51,762 nucleotides of DNA from Alphaproteobacteria bacterium (GCA_030431485.1 JAUIIR010000026.1:1-51762); one strand, 5' to 3'; positions 34,742 through 45,770 are shown, counted from the stretch's first letter. Notes: generated from the letters alone by a model not told the origin. Numbers and translations are program-made.

Positions 34742-36529
34742 ATGAGCTATTCCGCCCCATTAAATGACATGATGTTCGTGCTCGAGGATCTCTGCGATTT
34801 GGATGGTGTATCCAAGTTGCCTGGTCTCGAAGATGCAACGCCGGACATGATTTCTGCTATCCTCGAAGAAGCTGGGAAATTCGCCGGTCAGGTGCTGGCG
34901 CCGCTGAATGTGATCGGTGATCAGAAAGGCCTGACTCTGACCGACGGAAAGGTCGGGACGCCTGAAGGTTGGGCCGCTGCCTATCACCAACTGGTTGAGA
35001 TGGGCTGGAACAGCCCGACAACGGACCCCGAACACGGGGGAATGGGACTGCCTGCGGTGGTCAACGCTTGCATCCAAGAGATGTTCAACGGGGCCAATAC
35101 AGCCTTCCAGCTGTGTTCCTTGCTGACGCAGGGCGCAATTGAGGCAATCGAAGGCTATGCCGAGGATTCGCTGAAAGAGACCTATCTTCCCAAGCTGGTG
35201 ACAGGTGAATGGACCGGCACAATGAACCTGACCGAACCGCAGGCCGGATCGGATCTTGCGGCGATCAGGTCGAAGGCCGAACCGCAGGGTGATCATTACC
35301 TCGTATCCGGCCAGAAGATCTACATCACCTATGGTGAACACGATATGGCTGAAAACATAATTCACCTCGTTCTTGCGCGCCTGCCCGATGCGCCTGCCGG
35401 GGTGAAAGGGATTTCGCTATTCGTGGTGCCGAAATTCCTTGTGAATGCCGATGGCTCCCTGGGCGAACGCAACGACGTGCGCTGTGTTTCGATCGAGCAT
35501 AAACTCGGCATCCATGCCAGCCCAACTTGCACTCTTGCTTTCGGTGATAACGGGGGAGCGACGGGTTATCTGGTGGGCGAACCCAACAAGGGTCTGCAGT
35601 ACATGTTCGCAATGATGAATAGCGCGCGCCTCGGCGTCGGTCTGCAAGGCGTCGGCATTGCCGAACACGCCACCCAGCATGCCATCAATTATGCGATGGA
35701 GCGCAAACAGGGGGGTACACCCGAAGGCGCTGAAGCCACGATCATGGGGCATCCCGACATTCGCCGCATGTTGGGTTTGATGAAGGCCCGCACCGAGGCC
35801 GCAAGGGTCATCGCTTACCGCGCCGCGCGGTCACTGGACTACGCGCATCGCGCCACGGATGCCGACGAAAAGGCGCGTCACCAGCGCCGCGTCGATCTGC
35901 TGATACCGATTGCAAAGGGCTGGTCGACGGAGCTTGGCATCGAAAACGCGTCGCTTGGCGTGCAGGTGCATGGCGGCATGGGCTATGTCGAAGAAACCGG
36001 AGCCGCACAGCATTTGCGCGACGCGCGCATCACTACGATCTATGAGGGCACCACCGGCATCCAGGCATTGGATCTCGTCGGTCGGAAAATCCAGCGTGAC
36101 GGCGGCGTCGCGGCCAAGGAACTGGTTGCGGATATGCGCGCATCTGCCAAAGCCTTGGGAGAGCAAACCTCTGCCCATGCTGATTGGGCGATGCTGTGCG
36201 CGACAATCATGGACGCGGCGGACACGGTGGAAGACCTGACGGATTGGCTATTGGCTCAGAACGGGTCTGAACCCTTGGCGGGTGCTGTGACGATCCTTGA
36301 ATGCTTCGGCATATGTCTGGGCGCATGGGCCATGGGGGACGCGGCGATCAGCGCGGCAACCCGCCTTGAACAGAGTCGAAGCCCGGCACATGCGCAAGCA
36401 AAGCTCAAGATCGTGCACTTCTACATGAAGAACGTCCTGCCCAAGGCTGCGTCGCTTTCGGCGACGGTCAAGGGCGGCGCCGGGTCGGTTCTGGACCTGA
36501 CAGCGGCCGATTTCGGCGTGGAGGCGTGA
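34742..36529 (+). CDS. Acyl-CoA dehydrogenase (long, DmdC-like class)
   Basis: A 595-residue FAD enzyme that introduces the alpha-beta double bond into an acyl-CoA. Length and motifs ([38 protein letters not shown]) place it in the long acyl-CoA dehydrogenase class that includes 3-methylmercaptopropionyl-CoA dehydrogenase. The probable catalytic glutamate is in IYEGTTGIQ. The ATG at 34742 has GGAGACAGA upstream; an earlier in-frame start inside etfA is rejected. Substrate unknown. Confidence 0.92.
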   Translation: MSYSAPLNDMMFVLEDLCDLDGVSKLPGLEDATPDMISAILEEAGKFAGQVLAPLNVIGDQKGLTLTDGKVGTPEGWAAAYHQLVEMGWNSPTTDPEHGGMGLPAVVNACIQEMFNGANTAFQLCSLLTQGAIEAIEGYAEDSLKETYLPKLVTGEWTGTMNLTEPQAGSDLAAIRSKAEPQGDHYLVSGQKIYITYGEHDMAENIIHLVLARLPDAPAGVKGISLFVVPKFLVNADGSLGERNDVRCVSIEHKLGIHASPTCTLAFGDNGGATGYLVGEPNKGLQYMFAMMNSARLGVGLQGVGIAEHATQHAINYAMERKQGGTPEGAEATIMGHPDIRRMLGLMKARTEAARVIAYRAARSLDYAHRATDADEKARHQRRVDLLIPIAKGWSTELGIENASLGVQVHGGMGYVEETGAAQHLRDARITTIYEGTTGIQALDLVGRKIQRDGGVAAKELVADMRASAKALGEQTSAHADWAMLCATIMDAADTVEDLTDWLLAQNGSEPLAGAVTILECFGICLGAWAMGDAAISAATRLEQSRSPAHAQAKLKIVHFYMKNVLPKAASLSATVKGGAGSVLDLTAADFGVEA

Positions 36530-36575
36530 GGCCCTTCTAGAGGGTTTGTCGTCGCTGGACGCAGGAGGTGAAACT

Positions 36576-38228
36576 ATGTCAGAATTCGAACGTGAAAGCA
36601 TGGCCTATGACGTTGTGATTGTCGGGGCAGGGCCGTCGGGCCTTTCTGCGGCGATCCGGCTGAAACAGCTCGATCCGGATCTGGCAGTTGTGGTGCTGGA
36701 AAAAGGCTCCGAAGTTGGTGCGCATATTCTGTCGGGGGCGGTTCTGGACCCGTCAGGCCTCACTCGGCTGATCCCCGACTGGAAGGAGAGAGGCGCGCCG
36801 GTCACCGTCAAGGTCAAGGAAGACAACTTCTATGTGCTTGGGGAGGCGGGCCAGCTTCGCATCCCCAATGCCTTGCTGCCGCCCTTGATGAACAACCACG
36901 GCAATTACATCGTATCGATGGGCAACGTCTGCCGCTGGCTTGCCGAGCAGGCCGAAGAACTGGGCGTCGAAATCTTTCCCGGCATGGCCTGTTCCGCGCT
37001 GGTTTGGCACGATGACGGTAGCCTGAAAGGCGTGATCGCTGGCGAGTTCGGTAAGGAACCCGATGGCACGCCGGGGCCGGGTTACGAGCCGGGGATGGAA
37101 CTGCATGGTAAATACATATTCCTGTCCGAAGGCGTACGCGGTTCGCTCTCCAAAGACGTGATCGCACGGTTCAAGCTGGATGCCGACTGTGATGTTCCCA
37201 AGTTCGGCATCGGCATGAAAGAAATCTGGGAAGTTGACCCGGAGAAGCACAACGAAGGCGAGGTCACACATACGATGGGCTGGCCGCTCGGGTTCGGGAA
37301 CGGCGGGGGATCCTTCGTCTATCATCTTGATAACAATCAGGTCTACGTCGGCTATATCATCGACCTGAATTACAAGAATCCTTACCTTTTTCCGTATATG
37401 GAGTTCCAGCGCTTCAAGCATCACCCAAAAGTTGCGGCGCTGCTGAAGGGGGGCAAGCGTGTCGCCTACGGCGCCCGGGCGGTGACCAAGGGCGGCTATC
37501 AGTCGATCCCGCAAGTGGCCTTCCCTGGCGGCGTGTTGCTGGGGTGTTCCGCTGGTCTGGTGAACCTGCCGCGCATCAAGGGCAATCACAACGCGATGCA
37601 TTCTGGCATCGAAGCGGCGGAGGCGGCCCATGCCGCGATGTCCGAAGGCCGCTCTGGCGATACGCTTGAGGCCTATGAAACGGCCCTTCGTCGTGGTGCC
37701 GTGGGCAGAGATCTCAAGATCGTGCGGAACGTCGCACCGCTGAATGGCAAGTTCGGCCCCTTGGGCGGGCTCACGCTGGGCGGTTTCGACATGTGGTTCC
37801 AGACAATTTTTCGGTTCTCACTGTTCGGCACGGTCAAGCACGGCAAGAACGATGCTAAATCGACCGAACCCGCCTCGAAGCACAAGCCGATCGACTACCC
37901 CAAACCCGATGGGGTTCTGTCCTTTGACCGACTGACCAACGTGTCTTTCGCTGCGACCAACCACGCCGAAGAGCAGCCCTGCCATCTGCAACTCATCGAC
38001 CCTGACTTACCGATCCAAGTCAACCTGCCGCAATTCGCGGAGCCGGCTCAGCGCTACTGCCCTGCCGGTGTCTACGAGGTGATCGCGGAAGACGGCAAAG
38101 ACCCGCGCTTTGTCATCAATTTCCAGAACTGCGTCCACTGCAAGACCTGCGACATCAAAGATCCCAGCCAGAACATCAACTGGGTCACCCCACAGGGCGG
38201 CGACGGTCCAAACTATCCCAACATGTGA
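36576..38228 (+). CDS. Electron transfer flavoprotein-ubiquinone oxidoreductase
   Basis: A 550-residue membrane-associated ETF-QO that passes electrons from ETF to quinone. It has an N-terminal FAD fold (IVGAGPSGLSAAIRLKQ at about 15-31), the ubiquinone-binding region, and a C-terminal 4Fe-4S motif CVHCKTCDIKDP with an upstream RYCPAGVYE cysteine. The ATG at 36576 has a perfect AGGAGG. With etfBA and the dehydrogenase it makes a self-contained route to the respiratory chain. Confidence 0.95.
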   Translation: MSEFERESMAYDVVIVGAGPSGLSAAIRLKQLDPDLAVVVLEKGSEVGAHILSGAVLDPSGLTRLIPDWKERGAPVTVKVKEDNFYVLGEAGQLRIPNALLPPLMNNHGNYIVSMGNVCRWLAEQAEELGVEIFPGMACSALVWHDDGSLKGVIAGEFGKEPDGTPGPGYEPGMELHGKYIFLSEGVRGSLSKDVIARFKLDADCDVPKFGIGMKEIWEVDPEKHNEGEVTHTMGWPLGFGNGGGSFVYHLDNNQVYVGYIIDLNYKNPYLFPYMEFQRFKHHPKVAALLKGGKRVAYGARAVTKGGYQSIPQVAFPGGVLLGCSAGLVNLPRIKGNHNAMHSGIEAAEAAHAAMSEGRSGDTLEAYETALRRGAVGRDLKIVRNVAPLNGKFGPLGGLTLGGFDMWFQTIFRFSLFGTVKHGKNDAKSTEPASKHKPIDYPKPDGVLSFDRLTNVSFAATNHAEEQPCHLQLIDPDLPIQVNLPQFAEPAQRYCPAGVYEVIAEDGKDPRFVINFQNCVHCKTCDIKDPSQNINWVTPQGGDGPNYPNM

Positions 38229-38243
38229 TCTCAGGAGGATCCT

Positions 38244-38690
38244 ATGAACGAACTGAATGGGTACGACATCGAGGATTTGCAGGTTGGAATGACAGCCGCC
38301 TTTTCCAAGACGATTACAGAGGCGGATATCATTCTTTTTGCCGGCGCTTCCGGTGACAATAACGCCATCCACATCAACGAAGAATTTGCCAAGACGACAC
38401 CGTTCAAGGGGCGCATTGCGCATGGATTCCTCACGGCGAGCACGATCTCGGCGGCAATTGCGAACCGCCTTCCAGGGCCGGGCTCGATCTACATGTCCCA
38501 GCAGATGAAGTTCGTCGGGCCCGTCCGTCCTGGAGATACAGTGCAAGCTCTGGTTCGGGTGAAAGATGTCGACATGGAAAAGAGCCGTGTCTTGTTGGAA
38601 ACCATCTGTTCCGTCGAAGGCAGGAATGTCGTCGAAGGCGAAGCATTGATCCGCACGACATCAAAAGCGCGGCGCGAAGCTAAGAACTAA
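38244..38690 (+). CDS. phaJ: MaoC/PhaJ-like (R)-specific enoyl-CoA hydratase
   Basis: A 148-residue hot-dog-fold hydratase. The catalytic dyad region D-N-N-AIHINEEFA (around residues 38-47) and RIAHGFLTASTIS are typical of PhaJ. It adds water to trans-2-enoyl-CoA to give the (R)-3-hydroxyacyl-CoA used by PHA synthases. Its place directly upstream of a PHA synthase (24-base gap) strongly supports that role. AGGAGG precedes the ATG. Confidence 0.85.
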   Translation: MNELNGYDIEDLQVGMTAAFSKTITEADIILFAGASGDNNAIHINEEFAKTTPFKGRIAHGFLTASTISAAIANRLPGPGSIYMSQQMKFVGPVRPGDTVQALVRVKDVDMEKSRVLLETICSVEGRNVVEGEALIRTTSKARREAKN

Positions 38691-38714
38691 TTTTAGATCT
38701 AAAGGTTCAACCAA

Positions 38715-40466
38715 ATGGAAATCGAACGGCTCCAGCAACAAATGTCGGATTGGTCCGAGCTTCTTACCCGTACCCAATTGGCGTTTCAGAAGTCCGGGCG
38801 GCTGGCTGCTGATAAGGCGACAGGAGACGAGTTCTCGCTTGTTGATTTCAGTTCCGTTCTGAGTGCTTACCTTTCCGAATTACCCAAGCTTCTTTCCGAT
38901 CCGGTCCGCATGACGCAATGCGTTCAGACATATTGGTTGGACTGGGCAAAAGCCTGGACGCCAGCATGGCAGGATGGACAGCCGGGAACAAAGGACAAGC
39001 GGTTTCGAGATGAACGCTGGGACTCGGATCCAGCATTGAAAGGATTGAAAGAAAGTCACATCGCCCTTGAAAAGGCGACCGCTCAATTCCTGTCGGGCTT
39101 GCCAGAAGATTCAAGAGAGGCATTGCGAGTCAAATTCTACACCCGCCAGATGTTGTCGGCAATGTCCCCGGCAAACCACCTGTTGCTCAACCCGACGGCA
39201 CGCGACAAGCTGATCGAAAGCGAAGGGCAAAGCATCCTCGACGGGTTTCGGAACTTTGTGGAAGATCTGGAGCGCGGGGACGGGCGTCTGGATATTGCGA
39301 CTAACGATGCACAGGCATTTGTCGTGGGGCAGGACCTGGCCGCGACACCCGGCAAGGTCATCTTCGAGAATGAGCTCATGCAGCTCATCCACTACGCGCC
39401 ACTGACCGAAACGCAGAAGAAGCGCCCGCTAATCTTTGTACCACCCTGGATCAACAAGTTTTACATCTTCGACATGCGACCACACAATTCAATGGTGCGC
39501 TACATGTTGGAACAAGGCCACAGCGTTTTCCTCATTTCCTGGGTGAACCCGACAAAGGAACACGCGCATCTGAGTTTCGAAGATTACATGAAGTTGGGCC
39601 CCTTGGCGGCGCTGGATGTTGCTCAGAAGGCAACCGGTGAAAAGAAGTTTGACATACTTGGATTTTGCATCGGCGGCATCCTGGTGACGGCTACTTTGGC
39701 CTATCTCGCGGCGAAAAAAGACAGGCGCATCGTGACTGCCACGACATTGGCGACGATGGTTGATTTCGAAGACGTAGGCGAGACAGGTGTCTTCATCGAC
39801 AACGACCAACTTGCATCAATGCGCAAGCATATGAAGGAGACAGGTTATCTGGAGGCAAGCCACCTTCGGGATATGTTTTCTATGATGCGGGAAAATGATC
39901 TTATCTGGTCATTCCATGTCATGAATTATCTGATGGGCAACAAGCCGCCCGCCTTTGACTTGCTGTACTGGAATGCGGACAGCACCCGTCTGCCGGCCGC
40001 CATGCTGCTATGGTATCTTGAGCATGTCTATCTTGAAAACGGGCTGCGCAAACCAGGACATCTGGTTCTCGACGGCGTGCCGATCGATATTTCGAAAATC
40101 AACATCCCGATGTTTGTTCTGGCGACCAAGGAAGACCATATCGCCCTTTGGAAGTCGATCTATCCGGCGACACAGCTTTTGGCTGGCGATGTGACCTTCG
40201 TTCTGGGTGGCTCAGGGCATATTGCGGGTGTGATCAACCCACCGGCCTCGAAGCCCAAATATGGCTACTGGACAAACGAAGATTACCCTGCCGACCATGA
40301 ACAGTGGTTTTCGGGCGCAGAGCAGCATGAAGGCTCATGGTGGCCGGTCTGGACAGAGTGGATCACGGATCACACATCCGAAAAGGAAGTGCCCGCACGT
40401 ATTCCGGGTGAAGGTGGGATGCCAGCCATAGAAGATGCCCCCGGACGCTACGTCCTCGCAAAGTAA
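38715..40466 (+). CDS. phaC: Class I polyhydroxyalkanoate synthase
   Basis: A 583-residue PhaC. The lipase-like box GFCIGG carries catalytic C318, with D474 (TKEDHIA) and H502 (GSGHIAGVINP) completing the triad at normal spacing. PPWINKFYIFDM and NYLMGNKPPAFDLLYWN are typical of the family. It would polymerise (R)-3-hydroxyacyl-CoA, supplied by the upstream hydratase, into granules. No phasin or depolymerase gene is seen in the window. Confidence 0.93.
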   Translation: MEIERLQQQMSDWSELLTRTQLAFQKSGRLAADKATGDEFSLVDFSSVLSAYLSELPKLLSDPVRMTQCVQTYWLDWAKAWTPAWQDGQPGTKDKRFRDERWDSDPALKGLKESHIALEKATAQFLSGLPEDSREALRVKFYTRQMLSAMSPANHLLLNPTARDKLIESEGQSILDGFRNFVEDLERGDGRLDIATNDAQAFVVGQDLAATPGKVIFENELMQLIHYAPLTETQKKRPLIFVPPWINKFYIFDMRPHNSMVRYMLEQGHSVFLISWVNPTKEHAHLSFEDYMKLGPLAALDVAQKATGEKKFDILGFCIGGILVTATLAYLAAKKDRRIVTATTLATMVDFEDVGETGVFIDNDQLASMRKHMKETGYLEASHLRDMFSMMRENDLIWSFHVMNYLMGNKPPAFDLLYWNADSTRLPAAMLLWYLEHVYLENGLRKPGHLVLDGVPIDISKINIPMFVLATKEDHIALWKSIYPATQLLAGDVTFVLGGSGHIAGVINPPASKPKYGYWTNEDYPADHEQWFSGAEQHEGSWWPVWTEWITDHTSEKEVPARIPGEGGMPAIEDAPGRYVLAK

Positions 40467-40531
40467 GGAAAGTTCGGGTTTGCACAAGCGAACTCCGAGT
40501 TTCGGTATCGAGATCCAAAGGACAAGTAGGC

Positions 40532-42790
40532 GTGGTCAAAACCGCATGGGGCGTTAAGCGAACCGAGTGCAAAAAAGTTGCTGTTATTGGTGGTGGCAAT
40601 ATGGGCGGCGGCATTGCCGCACAATTTGCAAATGCAGGTGTCGCGGTCGAACTATTGGACGTTCCAGGCGCAGGACCGTCGCGGAATGAACCTGCCCAAC
40701 TTGGCCTGCAACGCCAGAAATCCGCAAACGCTTTTATGGTCGAATCTGCCGTTGAGCAGGTGCGCACCGGCAACACGGAAGATCATCTGGATCGTGTCGC
40801 TGAAGCAGACTGGATTGTCGAGGCCATCATCGAAGACCTGTCACTAAAGCAATCTCTCTATGCACGCATCGAACCGCTGCTGAAGCCAGGGGCGATCATC
40901 TCTTCCAATACCTCGACGATACCCAGATCAAAATTGATTGAAGGGCGCGGTAATGCGTTTCAGGACAGCTTTATCATCAGCCACTTCTTCAATCCTCCGC
41001 GGCGGATGGAATTGCTGGAACTCGTTGGCTCGGGCGTACGCCAAACCTATCAGGCAGCGGCGGATATTGCGCGGGTCGCGCTTGGCAAAACCATCGTTGA
41101 ATGCCGTGATGCCCCCGGTTTCATCGCGAACCGTATCGGATGCACATGGATGTCGGTTGCCGTTACCGAGGCGGTCCGGCTTGGCATCTCTGTCGAAGAG
41201 GCAGATGCGATACACGTCGCACTGGGCCTGCCCCGGACGGGGGTGTTTGGCTTGCTGGATTTGGTCGGCATCGACGTCATCCCCTATATCTGGGGGTCGC
41301 TCATGACGAATTTGCCGGAAGATGATCTGATCAACGCCTACGATCTGCCGGGCCTTGGGATCATTTCAGTTTTGATTGGAAAGGGCTGCTTGGGGCGCAA
41401 AACCGGCGCGGGTTTCTACCGGCGCACCACAAACGGCAAACGCGAAGTACTGGATCTGCGCGACGCTGAGTATCGCGCCCATAGCGGGTTTGCGGTCGGT
41501 AACCTTCCCGGTTGTGGCAAGGATCTGGATGCATTGTTGTCGGATGACGGAGTTCATGGGGAGTATGCGCGCGCGGTTCTGGGAAATGTCGCGGCCTATG
41601 CGATTGCCCATGCAAACGAGATTGCACCGGGATTTGATGAAATCGATCTGGCGATGCAGCTTGGGTACGCGTGGCACCAAGGACCAATTGCGCTGGTGAA
41701 TCGGTTGGCGCCGCAAACCCGCGGCATGCTTGCAAAAACCTACCAAGGCAGTGGGGATTTGGTCGCGGCGCCGGCAAACGTAGCTGTGGCAAGCGCCGAT
41801 CGTGTCGCGCGGGCCAAAGCGCAGGGCGCGCCGCTGGCAAGCAATGACAGTGCGGCCTTGTTGGACATCGGCGACGGGCTGGTGTGTCTGGACATAAGAA
41901 CCAAGATGCACGCCATTGACGGACGGGTACTGGATATTCTCCGAGAGGGGCTGAACGCATTGGCGGGGTCCGCCCGAGGAATGCTTGTGGGCGACCCCAA
42001 TGCTCGCATTTTTTCCGCCGGGGCTAACCTGAGCGAAATGGCGGCCTTGATTGAGGCACAGAACTGGGCTGCGATTGAAGAATTTGTGCAACGAGGGCAA
42101 GATCTGTTCCTGGCCCTTTCCCTGTCGCAACAGCCCAGCGTCGCCGCCATTCCCGGGCTGGCTTTGGGGGGCGGCTGTGAGCTGGCGATGCATTGCACCG
42201 GAACCGTCGCCCATGCCGAGGCGCGGCTGGGCCTCCCTGAACATATGGTCGGGCTGATCCCAGGGTGGGGCGGCGTCCGACGGTTACTGTCGCGGCTCAA
42301 TCGAAAGGGGCCCACGGCCAACGACGATTTGACGCCGCGTAAGATTTTCAGCGGAATGTCGTCGTCCGAGCCCACCGGGTCTGCGCGTGAGGCCGTCGAA
42401 CTTGGTCTGCTCGAACCCCACCAAGAGATAGTCATGCATCCCGGTGATCTTTCAGTAGCCGCTATCCAGCGCCTTGAGGAATTGATATCTGTTTCTGCCC
42501 CCCGGGAGCCAGAGGCCTGCCAACCGCTTGGCACCGTGCTAGTGTCTGATCTGGTCGCACCTTTTCGTGAACGCCACCGTGAAGGAAAGCTGTCTTCTGA
42601 AGATTTTGGTCTGGCCATCCGGGTCGCCGAAGTTTTGACGGGCGGTCAGAACGAAGGACAATCCAAAGTAATGAGCGAAGAAGAGTTTGCGGCCTACGAA
42701 AGAGACACCTTCGTGTCGCTGGCACGCAATTCCATCACTCTGAAGCGCATTCAACACATGCTGGAAACAGGAAAGCCGCTGCGGAACTGA
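40532..42790 (+). CDS. 3-hydroxyacyl-CoA dehydrogenase / enoyl-CoA hydratase, bifunctional
   Basis: A 752-residue bifunctional enzyme with the dehydrogenase first and hydratase last (FadN-like order, opposite to E. coli FadB). The NAD fold GGGNMGGGIAAQFANAG is near residue 15, the catalytic histidine is in ISHFFNPPRRME, and a C-terminal dehydrogenase helical domain lies at about 190-420. The crotonase domain (about 450-640) has GLALGGGCELAMH and GLPEHMVGLIPGWGG. The start is GTG 40532 with AAAGGACAAG upstream. It performs hydration and oxidation in beta-oxidation. Confidence 0.92.
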   Translation: MVKTAWGVKRTECKKVAVIGGGNMGGGIAAQFANAGVAVELLDVPGAGPSRNEPAQLGLQRQKSANAFMVESAVEQVRTGNTEDHLDRVAEADWIVEAIIEDLSLKQSLYARIEPLLKPGAIISSNTSTIPRSKLIEGRGNAFQDSFIISHFFNPPRRMELLELVGSGVRQTYQAAADIARVALGKTIVECRDAPGFIANRIGCTWMSVAVTEAVRLGISVEEADAIHVALGLPRTGVFGLLDLVGIDVIPYIWGSLMTNLPEDDLINAYDLPGLGIISVLIGKGCLGRKTGAGFYRRTTNGKREVLDLRDAEYRAHSGFAVGNLPGCGKDLDALLSDDGVHGEYARAVLGNVAAYAIAHANEIAPGFDEIDLAMQLGYAWHQGPIALVNRLAPQTRGMLAKTYQGSGDLVAAPANVAVASADRVARAKAQGAPLASNDSAALLDIGDGLVCLDIRTKMHAIDGRVLDILREGLNALAGSARGMLVGDPNARIFSAGANLSEMAALIEAQNWAAIEEFVQRGQDLFLALSLSQQPSVAAIPGLALGGGCELAMHCTGTVAHAEARLGLPEHMVGLIPGWGGVRRLLSRLNRKGPTANDDLTPRKIFSGMSSSEPTGSAREAVELGLLEPHQEIVMHPGDLSVAAIQRLEELISVSAPREPEACQPLGTVLVSDLVAPFRERHREGKLSSEDFGLAIRVAEVLTGGQNEGQSKVMSEEEFAAYERDTFVSLARNSITLKRIQHMLETGKPLRN

Positions 42791-42834
42791 ACAGTCGTCT
42801 TCAATCCAGTGACATTTCTCGGAGGAACCGATCT

Positions 42835-44475
42835 ATGAGCGAAAACATCTATGAAATGGGGCTGGATCAGACCCCGGCAAACTATACACCGCTTACCCCC
42901 GTCAGCTTTATGGCGCGGACCGCGCATGTCTATCCTAACCGGACAGCGGTGGTCTATAACGAGATCCGGCGCAGCTGGGCGGAAACCTATGATCGCTGTC
43001 GACAGTTTGCCAGCGCTTTGTCCAAGCGGGGCTACGGCAAGGGCGATACGGTTTCCATCATCGCAGCCAACATCCCGGAAATCTATGAAGCGCACTTCGC
43101 CGTGCCCATGGCTGGTGCGGTTTTGAATACTATCAATACCCGGCTGGATGCCGAAGCGGTAGCCTTCATACTGAACCACGCCGAAACCAAGGTGTTTATA
43201 GTTGACCCTGAGCTTTCCGAAGTCGCCGGCAGGGCCGTCAAGATGACCGGTCGGGATGATATTCTGGTTGTCGACATTCTGGACGAAACGTTCGAGGGTG
43301 GCGGTCGCGTCGGGTCCATTACCTATGACGAGCTTCTTGCCGAGGGTGACGGCGATTTCATGTGGACGCCCCCGGACAATGAATGGGATGCAATCAGCCT
43401 GAACTACACTTCCGGGACGACGGGTGATCCCAAGGGGGTCGTGTATCACTATCGCGGCGCTCATTTGAACTCGTTGTCCAATATCGCCACCTGGGAAATG
43501 GGAACGCAGCCTGTTTACCTGTGGACCCTGCCGATGTTCCATTGCAACGGGTGGTGTTTCCCCTGGACCATCGCCGCCGCCGCGGGCACGGTTGTGTGTC
43601 TCCGCGCCGTGCGTGACGAGCCGATTTTCCGTCTTATGAAACAGGAAAAGGTTACGCATTTCTGTGGTGCGAGTGTGGTTCTGGCCCTACTGGTCCATGC
43701 GCCTGATGACATGAAGGTCGGCCTGCATGCGGGCATCAAGGTCTTGACTGGCGGTGCACCTCCGCCTGCGATCATTATCGAAAAAATGGAAGAGCAGGGA
43801 TTTGAGGTTACACATGGTTACGGTCTGACCGAAACTTACGGTCCTGCCGTCACCTGTGCCTGGCACGGCGAATGGGACACGCAGCCGGCCTCGGAGCGTG
43901 CCGCGTTGAAGGCCCGTCAAGGGGTCCGCAACCTTGCCGCCGAGGGCTTGATGGTCGCTGACCCGGAGACGTTGGAGCCATGCCCTTGGGATGGTGAAAC
44001 CATGGGTGAGATCTTCATGCGCGGCAATAATGTGATGAAAGGATACTTGAAAAATCCGTCGGCCACGGAAAAGTCCTTCCGTGGTGGTTGGTTTGCAAGC
44101 GGTGATCTCGGGGTGATGCATCCCGATGGGTACGTTCAGCTGAAGGACCGTTCCAAAGACATCATTATTTCGGGCGGCGAAAATATTAGTTCGGTCGAAG
44201 TCGAGGACGTACTCTATAAACATCCCGCAATAATGGAGGCGGCCGTGGTCGCTCGACCGCACGAAAAATGGGGCGAAACTCCTTGTGCCTATGTTGCTCT
44301 AAAACCTGGAGCGTCGGTCACAGAGGCGGAAGTAATCGCCTATTGCCGGGACAATATGGCGAACTTCAAGGCGCCCAAAACAGTGGTTTTTGGTGATTTG
44401 CCTAAAACCTCTACGGGTAAGATCCAGAAATTCATCCTAAGGGAGCAGGCCCGAAATCTGCCGCTTCAAAGCTAG
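42835..44475 (+). CDS. AMP-forming acyl-CoA ligase (second paralogue)
   Basis: A 546-residue ligase clearly paralogous to the one at 26639: same length, same adenylation loop YTSGTTGDPKG and long identical stretches such as AANIPE and KTSTGK. The two together flank most of the operon, so they probably act on related but different acids, or on the parent and a shortened intermediate. Strong CGGAGG ribosome-binding site. Confidence 0.92.
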   Translation: MSENIYEMGLDQTPANYTPLTPVSFMARTAHVYPNRTAVVYNEIRRSWAETYDRCRQFASALSKRGYGKGDTVSIIAANIPEIYEAHFAVPMAGAVLNTINTRLDAEAVAFILNHAETKVFIVDPELSEVAGRAVKMTGRDDILVVDILDETFEGGGRVGSITYDELLAEGDGDFMWTPPDNEWDAISLNYTSGTTGDPKGVVYHYRGAHLNSLSNIATWEMGTQPVYLWTLPMFHCNGWCFPWTIAAAAGTVVCLRAVRDEPIFRLMKQEKVTHFCGASVVLALLVHAPDDMKVGLHAGIKVLTGGAPPPAIIIEKMEEQGFEVTHGYGLTETYGPAVTCAWHGEWDTQPASERAALKARQGVRNLAAEGLMVADPETLEPCPWDGETMGEIFMRGNNVMKGYLKNPSATEKSFRGGWFASGDLGVMHPDGYVQLKDRSKDIIISGGENISSVEVEDVLYKHPAIMEAAVVARPHEKWGETPCAYVALKPGASVTEAEVIAYCRDNMANFKAPKTVVFGDLPKTSTGKIQKFILREQARNLPLQS

Positions 44476-44552
44476 GAACCCGTGCGGCAGGCGGGGCAGT
44501 GATCCGCCTGCCATTTCATTCGCGCATATGCGCCAAAAAACGTGAGAAACAT

Positions 44553-45728
44553 ATGAAAGATATCGTCGTGTTGGGTGGTGCTCGAACCGCCATCGGGACC
44601 TTCGGAGGATCACTCGCAGGGACCTCCCCCATCGAAATGGGAACAATCGTCTTCAGGGAAGCTTTGGCGCGTGCTGGCGTGGACGGCGGCCAGATAGGCA
44701 ATGTGGTTATGGGCCACGTTATCAATACCGAACCTCGCGACATGTATGTGAGTCGCGCGGCTTCGGTGGCCGCAGGTGTTTCTGAAACTGCTCCTGCGTT
44801 GACACTGAACCGGCTTTGCGGATCAGGGCTTCAGGCTATTGTCACGGCGTCGCAGTCTCTGATGCTTGGGGATGCGGACTTTGCGCTGGCTGGTGGCTCT
44901 GAAAACATGAGCCGGGCCCCTTACATCATGCCCTCGGTGCGGTGGGGTCAAAAGATGGGCGATACCAGCGCAATAGACATGATGGTTGGTGCCCTCACCT
45001 GTCCGTTCGGCACTGGCCATATGGGGGTCACCGCCGAAAATGTCGCAGAAGAACATTCTATCACGCGCGAGGCACAGGATGCATTTGCGTTGGAAAGCCA
45101 GGCCCGGGCAGCACGTGCTATCGAAGCCGGTTATTTCAAGGATCAAATCGTTCCGGTCGAGGTCAAGCAGCGCCGAGACACAGTTTCGTTTGACACCGAT
45201 GAACATCTAAAACCGACCACTCTGGAAGGTTTGAGCAAGCTTCGCCCTGCATTCCGAAAGGACGGATCGGTAACCGCGGGAAACGCATCGGGTCTGAACG
45301 ATGGCGCGGCAGCCGTCGTGTTGGCGACAGCGGCCGCCGCAGAAACCGCAGGCCTGAAACCCCGTGCCCGCATAGCAGGCTATAATATCGCGGGAGTTCG
45401 GCCTGAAGTCATGGGGATTGGTCCCATTCCTGCTGTCCAAGGTTTGCTGGAAAGGTCCGGCCTCGCCATTTCTGATTTTGATGTGATCGAATCCAACGAA
45501 GCCTTCGCCGCGCAAGCGCTCGCGGTTTCCAAGCAACTGGGCCTCGATCCGACGAAGGTTAATCCGAACGGTGGCGCGATTGCCCTTGGCCATCCGATCG
45601 GTGCGTCGGGCACAATTATTTTTGTAAAGGCGCTGTACGAACTGGAGCGGATCGGTGGCCGATACGCTTTGATCACCATGTGTATTGGGGGCGGCCAAGG
45701 CATCGCAGTCGCAATCGAGCGACTCTGA
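44553..45728 (+). CDS. Acetyl-CoA acyltransferase (thiolase)
   Basis: A 391-residue thiolase. Nucleophile C89 is in [10 protein letters not shown], His in [14 protein letters not shown], and the second cysteine in MCIGGGQG near 378. The ATG at 44553 gives the standard N-terminus [14 protein letters not shown]. It closes the beta-oxidation cycle and could also run in reverse (PhaA-like) for PHA synthesis. A stem-loop follows the stop. Confidence 0.94.
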   Translation: MKDIVVLGGARTAIGTFGGSLAGTSPIEMGTIVFREALARAGVDGGQIGNVVMGHVINTEPRDMYVSRAASVAAGVSETAPALTLNRLCGSGLQAIVTASQSLMLGDADFALAGGSENMSRAPYIMPSVRWGQKMGDTSAIDMMVGALTCPFGTGHMGVTAENVAEEHSITREAQDAFALESQARAARAIEAGYFKDQIVPVEVKQRRDTVSFDTDEHLKPTTLEGLSKLRPAFRKDGSVTAGNASGLNDGAAAVVLATAAAAETAGLKPRARIAGYNIAGVRPEVMGIGPIPAVQGLLERSGLAISDFDVIESNEAFAAQALAVSKQLGLDPTKVNPNGGAIALGHPIGASGTIIFVKALYELERIGGRYALITMCIGGGQGIAVAIERL

Positions 45729-45735
45729 GTTTCCA

Positions 45736-45770
45736 GCGGTATCCGGTCCCGAGCCGGTTTCGGATACCGC
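45736..45770 (+). terminator. Long stem-loop after the thiolase gene
   Basis: GCGGTATCCG (45736-45745) and CGGATACCGC (45761-45770) form a perfect 10-bp stem; the 15-base loop can add CCGG pairs. It begins 8 bases after the stop codon. No T-tract follows, so it may stabilise the 3' end or attenuate expression of the final crotonase gene rather than stop transcription completely. Confidence 0.6.
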
